A stretch of DNA of 64,000 nucleotides from Ulva prolifera (taxonomy: Eukaryota; Chlorophyta; Ulvophyceae; Ulvales; Ulvaceae). Below the pieces are notes generated by a model that ran no database searches, was not told where the DNA came from, and worked only from the letters and a program-made list of their open reading frames with translations. Positions within the stretch are counted from its first letter, which is position 1, and every line of letters begins with the position of its first letter. Positions 23,780 to 36,286 of the stretch are shown piece by piece. A program made the translations under genes and the position numbers. The stretch lies in the NCBI GenBank assembly GCA_023078555.1, contig CM041198.1, forward strand, positions 1,328,856 through 1,392,855. Direction: 5' to 3'.

Positions 23780-24796
23780 GTGTCCGCCATCTCTCTGCTG
23801 CTCGTTTCCGCTGCCCTGCCCGCTGAGCCAGCAGCCGCAACCGCGGCCTCCCACGGTCTCGCCGCCCGCGCCCTGCGCTTCAAAGTTGACACAGCCAACA
23901 ATGGAGATGAGGGCGACGAGGGCAACGAAGGCCTGGACGGCTTTCTGATCGACCGCGGTGATGAGGGGAACGAGGGCAACGAGGGGGATGAGGGCAATGA
24001 GGGCGACGAAGGCAATGAGGGCGACAGCAGCGCACCTACGCCAGCTCAGCCCAGAGAGGACAGTGATGGGAATGAGGGCAATGAGGGCAATGAGGGCAAC
24101 GAAGGGGGTTTCCTGGCTGCCCTTGAGCGAACATCGGCTTCCCGGGTCGAGTGCGTGAGCCAAGTGAGCGCGCAATCATTCTCCTCGTTTGCGGAAGCCC
24201 ACGTGACTGTGATCTCGACCGTGTTCACGGAGTTCTGCCGGGAGGACTTCGATCAGGTGGCGGTGTCGGCGGTGGTGATGGAAGCGTCAGCGGCAGCCCT
24301 CGCGTTCGCCCGGGCGATTGTGGACACCCAGGCCGAGTGCGTGTCCAGCGGCAAGGCGTTTGGCTGCGCGTCGGCATCGGGCACGGCGGAGGCGTGGGCT
24401 TCCGCCACCGCCGAGGCGCACTCGACCGCCGTCGCCGCGTCCGCGGAGCAGTGTGAGTGCCTCGCTCAGGCCCAGGCGCTGTCTGTCGGCACTGCGTCGA
24501 CCTTCATCACTCTCATGGCCGACGCGTTTGCGCGGGCGGAGGTGGTCGCGTGCGTGGAGGGAAACGCCACGTCAGTCGCCGAGGCTTACTCAAACTGCGC
24601 AGCGCTCGCGTACGCCACCGTTTGGACCAAGGGAATCGCCGAAGCGTTTCTGGAGGGCGACTGCTTCTCCAGCGAGGTCGCGGCCCGCGTCGTCGCTCAG
24701 ACGAGCGGAGACTTTGGCGTCCTCGAGGGCTGCGAGCGTGAAGACTTCTCCTTCGGCGATGCATCTGGGTCCACCGACGGCTCCACCGCGGAAGGC
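23780..24796 (+). CDS. Collagen-like / ten-Cys secreted or surface protein, copy D
   Basis: Single open exon of 339 codons from ATG 23780 to a donor (gtacgt) at 24797, phase 0. The N-terminus MSAISLLLVSAALPAEPAAA is signal-peptide-like, followed by ALRFKV, which matches LLFKI of copy E. Three blocks of Gly-(Asp/Asn)-Glu triplets are separated by a short LDGFLIDR insert and a Ser/Pro-rich insert. The ten-Cys domain follows with the same pattern as copies C and E: EFCREDF, ECVSSGKAFGC, QCECL, GDCFSSEV, EGCERED. Unlike C and E, this copy has no intron between the AYATVW and GIAEAF codons. The frame continues past the donor to a stop near 25109, but that tail shares nothing with C or E, so splicing at 24797 is preferred. 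Function is unknown. The seven-helix gene 1.5 kb downstream on the same strand may be its continuation. Confidence 0.7.
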
Positions 24797-26264
24797 GTAC
24801 GTTGCCGATGCTGCCCCTGCCTCGTATGTGTGTGCTATACGCGTGTGGTGTCTGCCCTAGCATGGAGTTGCCAAGCCACCGCACCGGCATCATCTCACAT
24901 GTCTCCATGCATGCCTTGCAAGCGTAGCACCTTCATGGTCACTGTGTCAAGCATGGGCGACGTCCGCGCCATTGATGCACTTCACTCGGGCGCCAGGGCA
25001 CAAGCTACCAACCGTGGCTCCGAATGTTTGTGGGACCACCGGGACATTCTGTGTTCTCTGGTGCACTTCGCTGGGGCGCCAGCGTGCCCCGATGTGATGG
25101 TAGATTTGTGACTTTTGTGAAGGCCGCACGAGTCTGCAATCCTGCTCTGTGGCTCAGAATTGAGTCGGCATACATGGGAAATGCACGCATTAGCTGCACA
25201 GGCGGTGCAGCTGCCACCCGCTGTTGTACCTCATCAGAGGCATGGATACATGTGCATGGGAAAAAGGAAGCACACTGTGGCTGTTCTGATCGTGTCGTGT
25301 GCTCTGTGCAGGTTTCTGAGGACCATGTGTAGAATGCTCTTTTGGCAAGTGTACACTGCAGGGGGTGCTGAGGCTGTGCACAGGCAGGGCCTGTCATGCG
25401 AGCATGATGGGCCGCTGATGGGCATTGGGGGGCACAGGTGACCATGCTTTCCGAGGATAGATGGCTGATAGAGTGAGATTCCTGGATGCAAGAGCCTGGG
25501 CCCGAGTTTGACGGTTGGCAACAGCCATATGTATCTGCACTGCGAAGAAGGACAGATTCAGTGCTTGAAGTGAGCGTTGTATCAAGTGCTCTTGGCATTG
25601 ATGTACATGACATCTGTAGCTGACTCATTTATGTTGGTGTGCACAAAGGCTGTTCTGTCTGTGCATTGATGATGTAACGTTGGTGATACATGAGTAGGTG
25701 ATGGACGTTTGTAACGGCATTGTATGCAAGGCTCCCAGACAAAGCCTTTCAGGTGCCAGTGGCCACGGGTGCAGAGCGCTGTTGATCTGTGCCGGTTTGC
25801 TCTGCGCGCACGACAGCATGTGTCATGCACACCAGAGCGACAGGAATCAGGTTTGAATGTAGCTTCTTCACAGCTGATTTTCTCGCAACAGCGTGACAGC
25901 TGTCATGCAGTGCTCTGTGTCAATCGCAAGGGCTCTCTCCCGCGCCTAGGATCGCAGCCTCGTAGTAGCACAGATTGTCTACGCGAAAAGTTGTTGTCGT
26001 GGGATCGGCCGTGCTCTTGCATGGAGGGAGGACCTGCATCGACGAGCGACAGCCCCCTTCAGCGTTGCTCGAAAACAGTCAGTGTAAGGTTCCCCCGAAA
26101 CATATAATGCAAGGTGTATCACCTACCCAGGTGTATTATCTAGGTGCATCTAGGTGTACCATCTATCAGGTGTACCATTATCTTCATTGATGCGCATTTT
26201 CAGGCAGGACAGGATGCGAGTCAGACCTATCGCAGCCAGGTGCCCACGACCAAAGAGCAGCCAG
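24797..26264 (+). other. Region between copy D and the seven-helix gene; possible linking exons
   Basis: Coding-like pieces without a full model. Near 25280-25435 there is a hydrophobic piece (TVAVLIVSCALC, then FWQVYTAGG). At about 25495-25569, EPGPEFDGWQQPYVSALRR ends at donor gtgagcg; it resembles DPGWRTDFDWF before the gene at 30.4 kb. The bases around 25297-25337 also align with 20313-20345 in the copy C region (GTGCAGGT...GAGGACCAT...TAGA). This supports common ancestry of the two loci beyond the Cys domain. Confidence 0.3.
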
Positions 26265-28098
26265 GCTTACGTTATTGTGTCTCCGATTGGGCATGAATAC
26301 AAAAACTATCGAAGGATGGAGTGAGCTGTGCTGTCAGCCGTTCAGCATGTGTTTCACACTCTTCTTGTCTGTGCTGTCAATGCAGACAGTTCTTGCCATC
26401 ATGCTGGCTGGCAAAAGGCCTGTCACCGCATGGCATGTCATCGTTCCCCACACAACAATCATCGGTGTATGGAGCGTATTATCGGTCCGCATGTGGCGGA
26501 TGGGTCCACAATCCGCAGGGACGATGCTCAGTGGGCTGTTGGCGATTCCACACATGATGGTCGTAATGTTTGTTGGGATATCAACTTGCACCGGCCCGAA
26601 CAGCTGGATGCCATATGGTGACCGATCACTGGGTGTGGTGTTATTAACATTCCTGGCCTTTTTTGTCAACATGACAGGCAACTGCGGAGCTGTGCCTACC
26701 CTCCATCCTGAACAGCCGCATCCCAATCTCCAAAAGCCACTGCTTCAGTCGTTACTTGAAACTGGTCGGATCATGGACACACTCACAGACACCTACACCG
26801 TCAGGAATTTGCTGCTACAGGTCTGTTGTGCTCTGGTCCAAGCATCTCTCGTAACGTGTCACGCATGGAGCACACGGCCTGTTCATCAGCATACAATGCG
26901 CTGTCATCCTGTCAGTTCTACAGCTGCATGCAGACTTGGGGATCCACAGCAGCACACAGTTGGCGCGCTGCCAGAAGCTCATCGCAAAATCCTTTTCATT
27001 CTCGCCTAAACGTCCTGCTGACTGCAGGCTCAGGATGAATGCTTTTGGTTTGGCCGCCCTGGATTCTGCACACGTTTCAAAGGTCTAGCTGCATTCATTA
27101 CAGTGCTACTAATCGTCAAGTTTATCAAGGGCCTCATTTTCTTTTTGTATAAGAACAAGATCAGCCGCGATGTCGGCCGCGGGTTCCAGTGCGCATCGCA
27201 ACACAGCTGCTGAACTGCTACAAAGCCAGCACATGCCCTGGTCTTCTGGCTGCAACAAAGGGCTGTTCCTCGGAATAGTTGCATCATGGCCACATCTATA
27301 TGCATAAGTATGGATAATAGATGTCTTGTAAGGGCGGTGCGATCATCCTGGCCTAGCTCCTTGAGGTCGTTGCAGGGCTGGCATGGGCGGGGCCAGTGGG
27401 CCTGGCTGCTGCCCCAAGCACATCCTCTCGCTCTCCCCCTTATTTGCCTGAAACACAGTGCAAGAACGAGGGCAGCACACCACTGTTGCAATGAATACCG
27501 GACGCTGTGTCTCAGGTCTAGTCCATTGCGCTCGTCCACAGTCGGCCCCCTTCTCCCGGCCAATTCCTTGCTAACATGGGTGCAGGATTATCTTGGCCGG
27601 CCTTCTCATCAACTTGGCGTGCGACATAGGGATCGCTGCTGTCACAATTCTGAACATCTTCTCCTTCGCATTAAACCCCCCCACAGCATCCAGCACACAC
27701 ATGGAGAAGAACGAATTCAACGCGGCGCTGCGGACAGCGCTGCTCTCCTGCGGCTTTACCGTCATGCTGTTTGTTGTGAATGCAATGGGCTTCAAGAGGT
27801 TGTTCTCAGGAGTTGAGACCGCCGCCAAGCGAATCAGCGCCCAGGCAGCACAGCAAATACGGAGGAGTAGACACAGCACTACGTCCTCTGGCCGTTCAGT
27901 CATGCATCGAATTGCGCCACTGGCACAGGCAAGTCCTCTGCCTCTACATGCCGTGGGTTCCTTTGCCAATTCTGGCGCGTGTACAACAGGCAGACACGTC
28001 GAGCGATGTCCGATTCCGTCAACTCTCAGTTTGCCAGCAGGCCAGATGCTGTGGAGCTTTTCTTCGCTGTGCCCAATGAGTCCTTGACAATTGCTTAG
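26265..28098 (+). CDS. Unrecognised protein with about seven membrane helices, copy F
   Basis: Exons 26265-26820, 27028-27182, 27586-27928 and 27994-28098 (TAG at 28096-28098), phases consistent, about 386 codons. The third intron starts with GC (cag|gcaagt), a typical GC-AG donor, and is only 65 bases long. Hydrophobic segments: FTLFLSVLSMQTVLAIMLAG, VIVPHTTIIGVWSVL, IPHMMVVMFVGIS and VVLLTFLAFFVNM in exon 1; FITVLLIVKFIKGLIFFLY in exon 2; LAGLLINLACDIGIAAVTI and ALLSCGFTVMLFVVNAMGF in exon 3. Exon 1 also has the motifs LGM...EGW, PTLHPEQPHP and the end RNLLLQ. Exon 2 starts AQDECFWFGRPG. The protein is clearly homologous to the gene at 30.4 kb along three exons. Exon 1 has no convincing start codon, so the 5' end lies upstream, perhaps in copy D. 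Family not recognised. Membrane location is inferred from hydrophobicity only. Confidence 0.62.
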
Positions 28099-29456
28099 TT
28101 CAACTCGCTGTTGCTCTGTTGCACCAGTGCCATGGCATATGACCTCACCAGCACATAGGCTTGCACAGGATAGACATTGATAAGAGCTGACCCCTTCCAC
28201 TGGGGGCGACCAGATTTTTGCTTGCTTGCGTGCGGATCCGGGGATGTAGCCATTGTCACAAGTGGTGAGGCGAGATCTCCTGCCAATCTCTGTAAAGCCT
28301 TGTCATGACTGCAGAGCCCATGCTGTGCCCCCAGGCCACAACACAAGAGCCTGGGACAGCTCACTTCAGCCTGTTGCGCATGGCCTCAGGCAGCGATGTC
28401 TCGCTGTAGAAGCGTGATGTAGGAGCATGCATCTGAATGCGGCCATGCATAGCCGTACAGGGCGTCATGCATTGCCACGATAACAGTGATCCCTGGGGTG
28501 CTGCTTTCAGTGTCTGTAGGTGTCACTGTGTGCTGGGTCCGATGGTTTCTGCTGCGTGCCCGCACGCCCTGCCTCGTCCTCTGGAAGCAGCCAGTGCGCC
28601 GTGCCTCGCTTCCGCCTCCACGGCATTGCGCCGCCAGTCAGGGCTGTCCCCGTGCCTTCCTCCAATCAGCGTGCAACGCAGTAGTGTTCATTCGAAGCAT
28701 GCTGCCGTGAATGCAGGGCGCGGTCGAGGCCGGGCTGGACGTGGCGATCACGGCCAGGCACGACGTGTCCACGCCGAGAGGGTCGGCTGGTGCGGGTGGG
28801 CCTGCTGAGGGCTTTCGGCCAGTGCTCAGCAGCAGTGGCGAGGGCGGTTCTGGCGAGGGTGGAGGTACAGGGCCGTGGATGGGAGGGCACACGAGAGCAG
28901 TATCCTTTGGCGGTGCCATGGTCATGAAGCAGTGATGTGTGCTGGCACCAAGGATGGCGCTCAAGGGCACCTGATGTGGCTATGCACATGGCGCAAGGGT
29001 GCACTGTCCGAAGTGCTTCATCAGATATCTACAGCAGCTGCTGGCTACTGGACCCGGGGTCACTGCTTGACTAGGTACATGTGTGTATAACAGCGTTGTT
29101 TTGGTTCAAGGGCTTGAATGACTTGGAAGTGGACGTATGCCATGGTATCAATCTTGGACTGGAGTCAAGTCATTCACATCGCGACTTGATAACAGAACGT
29201 GAGGTTGGACAAGTCTGGGTCACCGTAATCGACTGCTGCATTGGGAAATGTCCGCCCTCAAGGATCAGCTGCTGTATCACAAGGACAAAATCAGAGATGC
29301 AGGTATCACCGCAGGCACCGACACTAACACTGCGGAACCTGACCACATCAACGAAGCCCCTAAGCCTAGAACGATTTGAAATACCCCAGCCACTGTTAGG
29401 ACTCCGCCATGCACCCCTGACGGGCACGCACTCACAAGCACGTGTGTGCACACTGT
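28099..29456. other. Spacer between the two seven-helix genes
   Basis: I see no supported gene here. Open frames near 28.5-28.95 kb on both strands are GC-rich mirror frames without motifs. Confidence 0.4.
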
Positions 29457-30383
29457 TCGGATCCTGGCTGGAGGACTGATTTCGACTGGTTCACGGACGC
29501 CAGAATTTGCAGCCACGGCGCGAGTTCCAGGCAGAGCTCATATGTGCTGGACGACGGGTCCCCGGCGGTCTCGTGCACAGGAGATGGCGCCATGGGGGCA
29601 GAGTGGTGTTCAGGCATTGTGTTGCAAGGACGAAGGTGAGCAAGCAGGCAACACCGCGGGAACAGTGAGCAGCACATGAACAGGTCCGCGTGTGTTGTGC
29701 ATCACAGCTGGATCAATGCTGTGCATAATGCATGTTGTGGCTAAAAGCGATCCCAGGTTCACTGTTCCTGGCCAGCTCCGCTTAATGGCCACACTGATCC
29801 CAAGTGAGAAGCCGAAAGCACGCGAAACCAGCTTAAAATCGACCTGCTGTCCATGCGTGCGATCTGCACAAGCTACTTCATGTTTGTGTAGTTCCCCCGA
29901 CTGCGTTGTCAGCTGCATTGGAAGGAGCTGTCGCGGATATACACGCTGATTCGCTGTACAGACCTGTTCACCTCCAAGCGTGGACCCTTGGGATAGGTAG
30001 AATGCCCCTTGACTGGTTTGTTCGCTTCCCTCTACAGTGCTCGAGCCAGGTGCCGACGAAGCAGTATTGACACAAAGATCGCTGCGACGACCTGGGATCA
30101 AATCAGCGTTCTGAGTCGCTGCAAGAGCACAAAATGATCGAAGAGCGCTGCACTGATCTTCAAGCAGGTGATATCTGTGAGTCGCTGCAGGAGCACACAT
30201 CTGCTGCAAAGGGAAGCCACGAAACAGCTGCACCCCAACATACCCGAGAACGCGTTATTTCAGAGGATGAAAATCGCATGCTGTTTGGTATGTGATGGCG
30301 TATGAGCGGACCTCTCTGACATGTGGGGGAACGGATCTGCATTGTCAGATACTGTCATTGTCAGATACTGCACATGTCTGCAG

Positions 30384-32361
30384 GCTACTCTGATGTACAG
30401 AATCAGCCGCCTGGCTGCACCACACATGAGGGCTTTGAATCTTGGTGCCTGTGGCTTGGTATGACTGCTTGTGCAGCCGAAGGATGGCAGAGACGATGCA
30501 ACCAACCGTCTGTAGCCTGTTTTTCATATTTCTTTGGGGTGCTTGTTTTCCAGTCAATGTCAATTACATTGCTTTTAGGGAAAGATCCGGTCACTAGCTG
30601 GCACGGACTGGCTCCTCACTGCTGCCTTGCTGCGGTCTGGATCGTGTACGATCCGCGGATGTGGCTTTATGGTCCTCGTTCAGCAGCAACCGGGCTCAAT
30701 GACATCTTGACCCTGCCTCACCTCATCTCGTCCTCAGTCATTGCCATATTGATCAGTGTCGGCCCGGACGACTGGGTCCCTTACCATCACCGACCGCTAT
30801 CCATGATCTTCTTGAGTGTCATGTTGGCTTTCCAGAATGTTGCTGCCAACTCTGGCTCGGTCCCCACCCTGCATCCCAGCCAGCCACACCCCACGATGCT
30901 CGTGCCATACTGGCACGCTGTCACGGATGCTCTTCGCGTTATGGACGTTTTTAGTGAGGCGTTCACAATCAGGGTCCTGCTTCTGCAGGCATGTCCTTCT
31001 TCGGCCACGTAGACGTTGCAAGCACCGATGGTCACCATCGCGATGCATCATGCAACACAGTAGCTGTCCTGTGATAACGACCATGTTGCCTCACGATGCT
31101 GGCATGTCTGCATACTGCTGAGCCAGCAAAAGTACAGAGCAGTTCAAGGCGGTTGCATACAGGCACAAAGCGAGTGCTTCTGGTTTGGCACGCCCGGTCA
31201 GTGTTTCCACTTCAAGGCTCTGGCTGCGGGAATGGTGTCACTGCTGGGCACGAAGTTCATCAAGGTTGTGCTCTTCTTCTTCTACTGGGACAGGCTGGAC
31301 CAGAAGGACCTGCACACAAAGCGGTGAGCACACGTTCTAATCCCCCCCGAAGCCCGCCCCTCAGCCATAAGCGACCACCGCCTGCCATGCACTGCCTCGA
31401 CATTTGAATGCGCCGCCATACCTCCGTACACCATGGCATCTCCGAGCCTCCACCCGCCACAGTTTGCGTGTGTTCATGCATGAACTGCCAGCCTGCCATT
31501 GCTCCAGTGTCGTTCGCATCATATCATGCACTGCCTCCAGTGCGGGTAAATCGCAGCCTCCCAGCCTCCCACCAACACTCAAGCGGCATCATCTCCACAC
31601 ATCCTACGCATCGCTACATACACCTCTGCATCACCTCTGCATCTCCGGCTGGCATCATACCAACCGATGTCTGTCAATGTCCACATGGATACGGCTACGT
31701 CATCATGCATGCATACATCCCAACCAATCCTCATCGTGTCCATCTCAGAACCGCAGACCAGGTCCAGCCAACAGCATCTCCAGCACAAGGCACACCTCCC
31801 TGCCAGTGCCACTGTGGCGGAACCCGCCCGCCTGCAGAGTGCGGCTCTGTGGCCACACGGTCTCCCTCGCGTGCGACCTGGGCGTCTCCGCCATCACCCT
31901 CATCCACCTCTGCGCCCTCACCGCGCACTCCCGCAGCGCCGCGGTGTCCGCCCCCGCACAGGCGCGCTTCCGCCGCGAGGTCACCATGGCCACCCTCTCC
32001 CTCGGGCTCACGATCCTGACGTTCTGCCTGACCGGCGCGGGCTCCAAGAACGTGTGGCGCAGCATGCGGGCGGCCGCGGAGCGCATCAGCACCCGCATCT
32101 TCCACCGCGGCCCCATGTCGCATGCCGGCGGCCACGGCAAAGCGGTCAGCGCAACGGCACACGGCTCGGGCTGCCGAGTGGCTCCGGCTCCACACGTGTG
32201 TATCACGCCTCGGCTCGGGTGGGCGTGCGCGCGTTTGGGTGCCGGCGTCCGAGATTTACGCCGTCGCTGTCGGTGTGCGCGGCCGTGCCGCCGGCAGTTG
32301 CACTGCGGTGGAACCCTTGCTGCTGCCAAGCAATCAGGCTGCACGCCCCTTAGGCATGTAA
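30384..32361 (+). CDS. Unrecognised protein with about seven membrane helices, copy G
   Basis: Exons 30384-30988, 31163-31323, 31838-about 32144 and a last exon ending in TAA at 32359-32361. The first three keep phase. Intron 1 begins with GC (ctgcag|gcatgt) where copy F has GT at the same codon (LLLQ). Motifs shared with copy F: LGM...EGW, PTLHPSQPHP, ECFWFGTPG, KFIKVVLFFFYW, SLACDLGVSAITLI and AAERIS. The last intron, if real, would be only about 34 bases (32145-32178), so the end of exon 3 is uncertain; the final frame VWVPASEIYAVAVGVRGR is supported by similarity to 22073-22210. An upstream exon at about 29457-29635 (SDPGWRTDFDWF...SYVLDDGSPAVSC, donor gtgagc) probably belongs to this gene; exons between it and 30384 were not found. 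No collagen-like or Cys domain was found upstream, so this copy may have lost it. Family not recognised. Confidence 0.6.
31668..31710 (+). repeat. Dispersed repeat R1, short copy
   Basis: Core TCTGTCAATGTCC...GGATACGGCT with neither the full head nor the T-rich tail. It lies in the second intron of copy G. Confidence 0.5.
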
Positions 32362-33352
32362 TTTGTACTGTAATATTGTGCCATGAAAGGCCCGGCCTGG
32401 GCCATGCACACACCCCTTAAGCATGTGGCCCTGTTTATCTGGAATGGTCAACGTCCTCTACAGAAACTGTCTCGGAAAATCCAGGCTTGATCTGCTCTAC
32501 GCATGCTTCAGCTTGCAGCAGGCCCCGAGTAGCCAGTGGTGAAAAATGCCACCGTCGGCATCTCACGTATGCTGGACCTCCACGAGTGTGCGTGGCCACG
32601 CACTGCCGGCAGGTCGCTCGGCTGCATGCCAGGTCGAGAGTATTGTCCCGCCACTCAGCACACTGAGCTGCGTAGGACACCGATGTGACCACGCACCTGA
32701 GGCTGCATGTATTTTTGTCTAGGGGGGCCCCTGCTCAACTGCTGAATGCGCATCTGCCTTCTCATGCTCATGCATGCCGCAGTTCAACACCGCAGAGGCG
32801 TGCTTGCAGGAGGCAGTCGGTGGGCTGAGGGCCAAGGGTGACAGCAGGCCCTGTGGTGCGAAGCACCAACACCCCACATCGGCTCCTGAGACCACCATCA
32901 CACCCTTCTGCTAGTGCAGCCGCAGGGGACATGGCTCTGCCACGCCGCCAGCCTGGATGCGGTGTGCCATTTAGAACGGCAGAAGAAAGCTTCTGCGCTG
33001 GCTGACCACAGAGACGTGTTGATACGATTCTGCCGTCTTTTCCAGGACTGTGGCCGGCGGTGACGGGACGTCAGAGCCACAGGTTGCTGCATGACGGGCC
33101 TGTGGAGCTGTTGGTACTGCCTTGGACTGTCTGGCTGATGTGTAGTGCAGGAGGCAGGGGCAAGATGGCTGGTGCAGACTGTGATGGTGGTGGGTATTTG
33201 ACGGGCTGTTGCATGAGACAAGCACAGGCTGAATGGCGCAGTACTCTGACCTGGGATGCCACTTTTATCGGCCAGAGAAGATGCATGTGGATCAATGGCT
33301 CTTTTTGGTGACCTTTAGTAAGCATATGCTGCTGACGGAGCCGGCTGGCTGG

Positions 33353-33400
33353 TGTTACAAGGACAAAGGCAGCAAGGCGGGCAGCACCGCGAAAGTAGCA
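33353..33400 (+). repeat. Dispersed repeat R2
   Basis: Begins TGTTACAAGGACAAAG and continues with GCAAGGCGGGCAGCACCGCG. Related copies: 55780-55830 (plus), 42165-42262 and 55062-55164 (minus), and a diverged one at 29616-29665. Confidence 0.65.
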
Positions 33401-34378
33401 AGCAGACGGAACAAACACCAAGACACCCACGTGCGTGCACGCACATCTCACCCATCACCGGCGCAGCAAGCGACACAGATCCGCAGACCGCCAAGCACAC
33501 ACCAGCACACACACGCACAGACTGGCTGGTGTGTCTGGAGTGGTGCGTGCAGCCTGCACATTTGCCCATCTCCATAACGCATATGCACCTCGTCCAAGAT
33601 CATGGACCACTATAGTTGCGCAGCTCTACAAGGCGCTGGGTGGGTGGTTGGGTCGACACAATGGCCAATGGCCATGCAGCGTAACACCATGTCCACGGTG
33701 CTGCGCCTGCCCAGGGTGCGGAGCACTTTCAGCGCAGCGAATGACCAGGGCTCACACTGCTGTGCGATCCAGGGCCGCCAGGTAGTACTGCCGGAGCACT
33801 GGCGCTCCAGAACCCTGGCTCAAGTCATTGGTGTCAGTCATCGGCATGTGCTACCTGGTGTTCTACACTGTAGAACACCTCAGCATGAGTGTGCGAGCCG
33901 GGCCCCACACATTGCTTAGAGCAAGTACCGGCCCTGCTTTGACAGGAACAGGGGGGGCCCACACCTCGCACGTAGCCCCTCCTGCGGCTCCACGGGCCAT
34001 TTCCTCCGAGACTCACCAACACGTGCCACGGGCGCGGGGGTGGCAAAACACGCTACCAGGCATCCGTGCGCCAGCCTCAAAGTGCTGGTCCCCCCATGTG
34101 CACTGTGGCGCCATGGGGGGCCTTGGACCGGCGCATGCGGCGGACGGTGGTGCTGGGGAACGGGGAGAAAAGGGGCCCGCGCTGAGTTGTGCTGGTTGAC
34201 GTTGAGCTCTAGAGCTCAGCTGAGGAGAGCGGCCGGCGCCTGTTTGCCAAAACGACGCCCCGACGTCCTGCCCTCCTCCGCTCCGGGCCGGGTCGAGTCA
34301 GCAGATGGATAGAGTTCTGTCGTGATTCATGCACAGTTGGCTCTTGCCAGGTGTGTGCGGCGGGCGGGCGTGGTGGGC

Positions 34379-34405
34379 GGGGGGGGGGGGGGGGGGGGGG
34401 GGGGG
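34379..34405. repeat. Homopolymer run of 27 G
   Basis: Uninterrupted G run preceded by tggtgggc, in gene-free DNA. Confidence 0.95.
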
Positions 34406-36224
34406 TGTTCTTGTTTTATGACTGGGGGATGCAGATATCATCTGGTGCCCTGGCCTACTGCGCATGTCGGACTGGCTGAGACATGTCCACGCTGCCTGCA
34501 GTGCTGCCCGTTTTTGCCTGCCCGTTTTTGCCCCTTGTGACACATTTGACATCTTATGCGATGCTGCCTGTATCTCCTTGCGAAACATCTCATGCTATGT
34601 CGATTGCAGAATCCAGAGCTATACACGACATGACACCGCAAATTACAACACCGTACATGCATCGCAAATTGCACATGTAGTTACAAAGGACAGTGGCATG
34701 GAGCCGGTTCTCGGAACCCCCCAGTGCTCGCAAATCCACTCGCTCGTTCTTGCAATAATAATTGGCGCTAGGCCGGGCACGAAGCGCGTACCACAGCCCT
34801 GCCGGTGGCTCCAGCCAAAGATTGAAGCCCGCACGGAGCACATACGCATTGCGTTTGCACAACACCACACTCAACCGGCGCAAAGCATTCGTCACAAACA
34901 CACCATGATCCACCACGTGGTGGACACCGAGACGCAACCTCCACGGGTGGTTCGTTACATAGCAGGAACAGTGTGTTTCTGCATTCTGTTGCGATCGCGG
35001 CCGCTGTAGTGGCCTCGCTTAACTGTGTGAAAATGATGCTGAGTGCTACAGCTGTGATTGCAATCCAATCATGTCGATGTCGGTGTTATTGTGATTCTTG
35101 CACGAGACGACGAACCAGCATCACAGTGGAGAGGCAGGAGCAGGTGTGACAGTTTGTCAAAAGGCCGGGCAATCCCGAGCTGCTGTATCTTCTCTAGTAC
35201 ATGCTGCCCTTCATGCTTGCTGCACATTCAGGGTGCACACCCGTTGCACGCAGGTGTGAGTCCACAGGCCATGAGCATCACAGCACAACCACAACATCAT
35301 CACTCAATGCTGCTGGAGTGGGCAAAGCATATAAAATGCTGCGCATCTGCTCTAGCTCAATTTCTTATCACAATGGTCAGCCTCCATTTTGCCTGGCTCT
35401 TCAATTTTTCCTTGTCATGCATATCCAATCTGTTATGGTCTGTCAGACTTCAATCTTCCTCCTGCCCCAGTCTGCAGCCAGCCTGAGTGCACAGTGTACT
35501 TCATGGTCTCCATGGTCTTGCACCATGGCCATGCATGGCCATGCATACGCTCATAAAGCCTGACTCATGCCGAGCATGACTGGCAACAGACAATGAAACC
35601 AAAGATAGACGATGTAGTCATGGTACAGGTCGCTAGTGATTTTGGTAAGTGTAAGGATGGCCTCTGCAAACTAAGCTTGATCAAGCTCGAGCCTCAGCTA
35701 TGTCAACTTAAGTAATTGCTTTCAGCTTGCAAGCTGAAAATTGGCTGCAAGGTGCTGCCATGGCACATTGACGTGTTGGCGGTGTTTCATTCAATGCACA
35801 GTCACACTACCTATCCAGCTATCCATCAATTGATAGATCTGCTCAGCCCTGAAATTCTCAGCTCATATGCTTGCTGTCTGAAGCCTCAACTGGTTGAACG
35901 CCTCTTGCCAACGGAAATCGACCATTCTATTCCGCATGACTGTATCTCATCAGATAGCCGTGATGGCGAGAAGCCGCAGCGAATGTGATACGAGTATGTG
36001 CCAGGTATGTGTCACGATACATTTTCCACGCAGTGCCGGTCAGGCGCGTGCTAGCCACTGGTCTACGGCCTGCACGTTCGATCGCCGCGACCTGCTTGCT
36101 GTACATAGTATGCCCGGAACCGAATGTTCACGCCGCCCTGGGAATAGTTTCGTGCAGCTGCCGGTTGCATGTACTTGCACGCTCACGCCTGAGTCTACAT
36201 TGCAACACTGAGCGTCCCGGGACA

Positions 36225-36286
36225 AAAAAGAAAAGTAAAATATACTCTAAAAAACTGAGCCGTATCCTGTATGGACATTGCCAACA
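36225..36286 (-). repeat. Dispersed repeat R1, minus-strand copy
   Basis: Reverse complement reads TTGGCAATGTCC...GGATACGGCTCAGTTTTTTAG and ends in a TATTTTACTTT tail, matching the full units at 14.7 and 20.5 kb except for the head. Confidence 0.6.
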
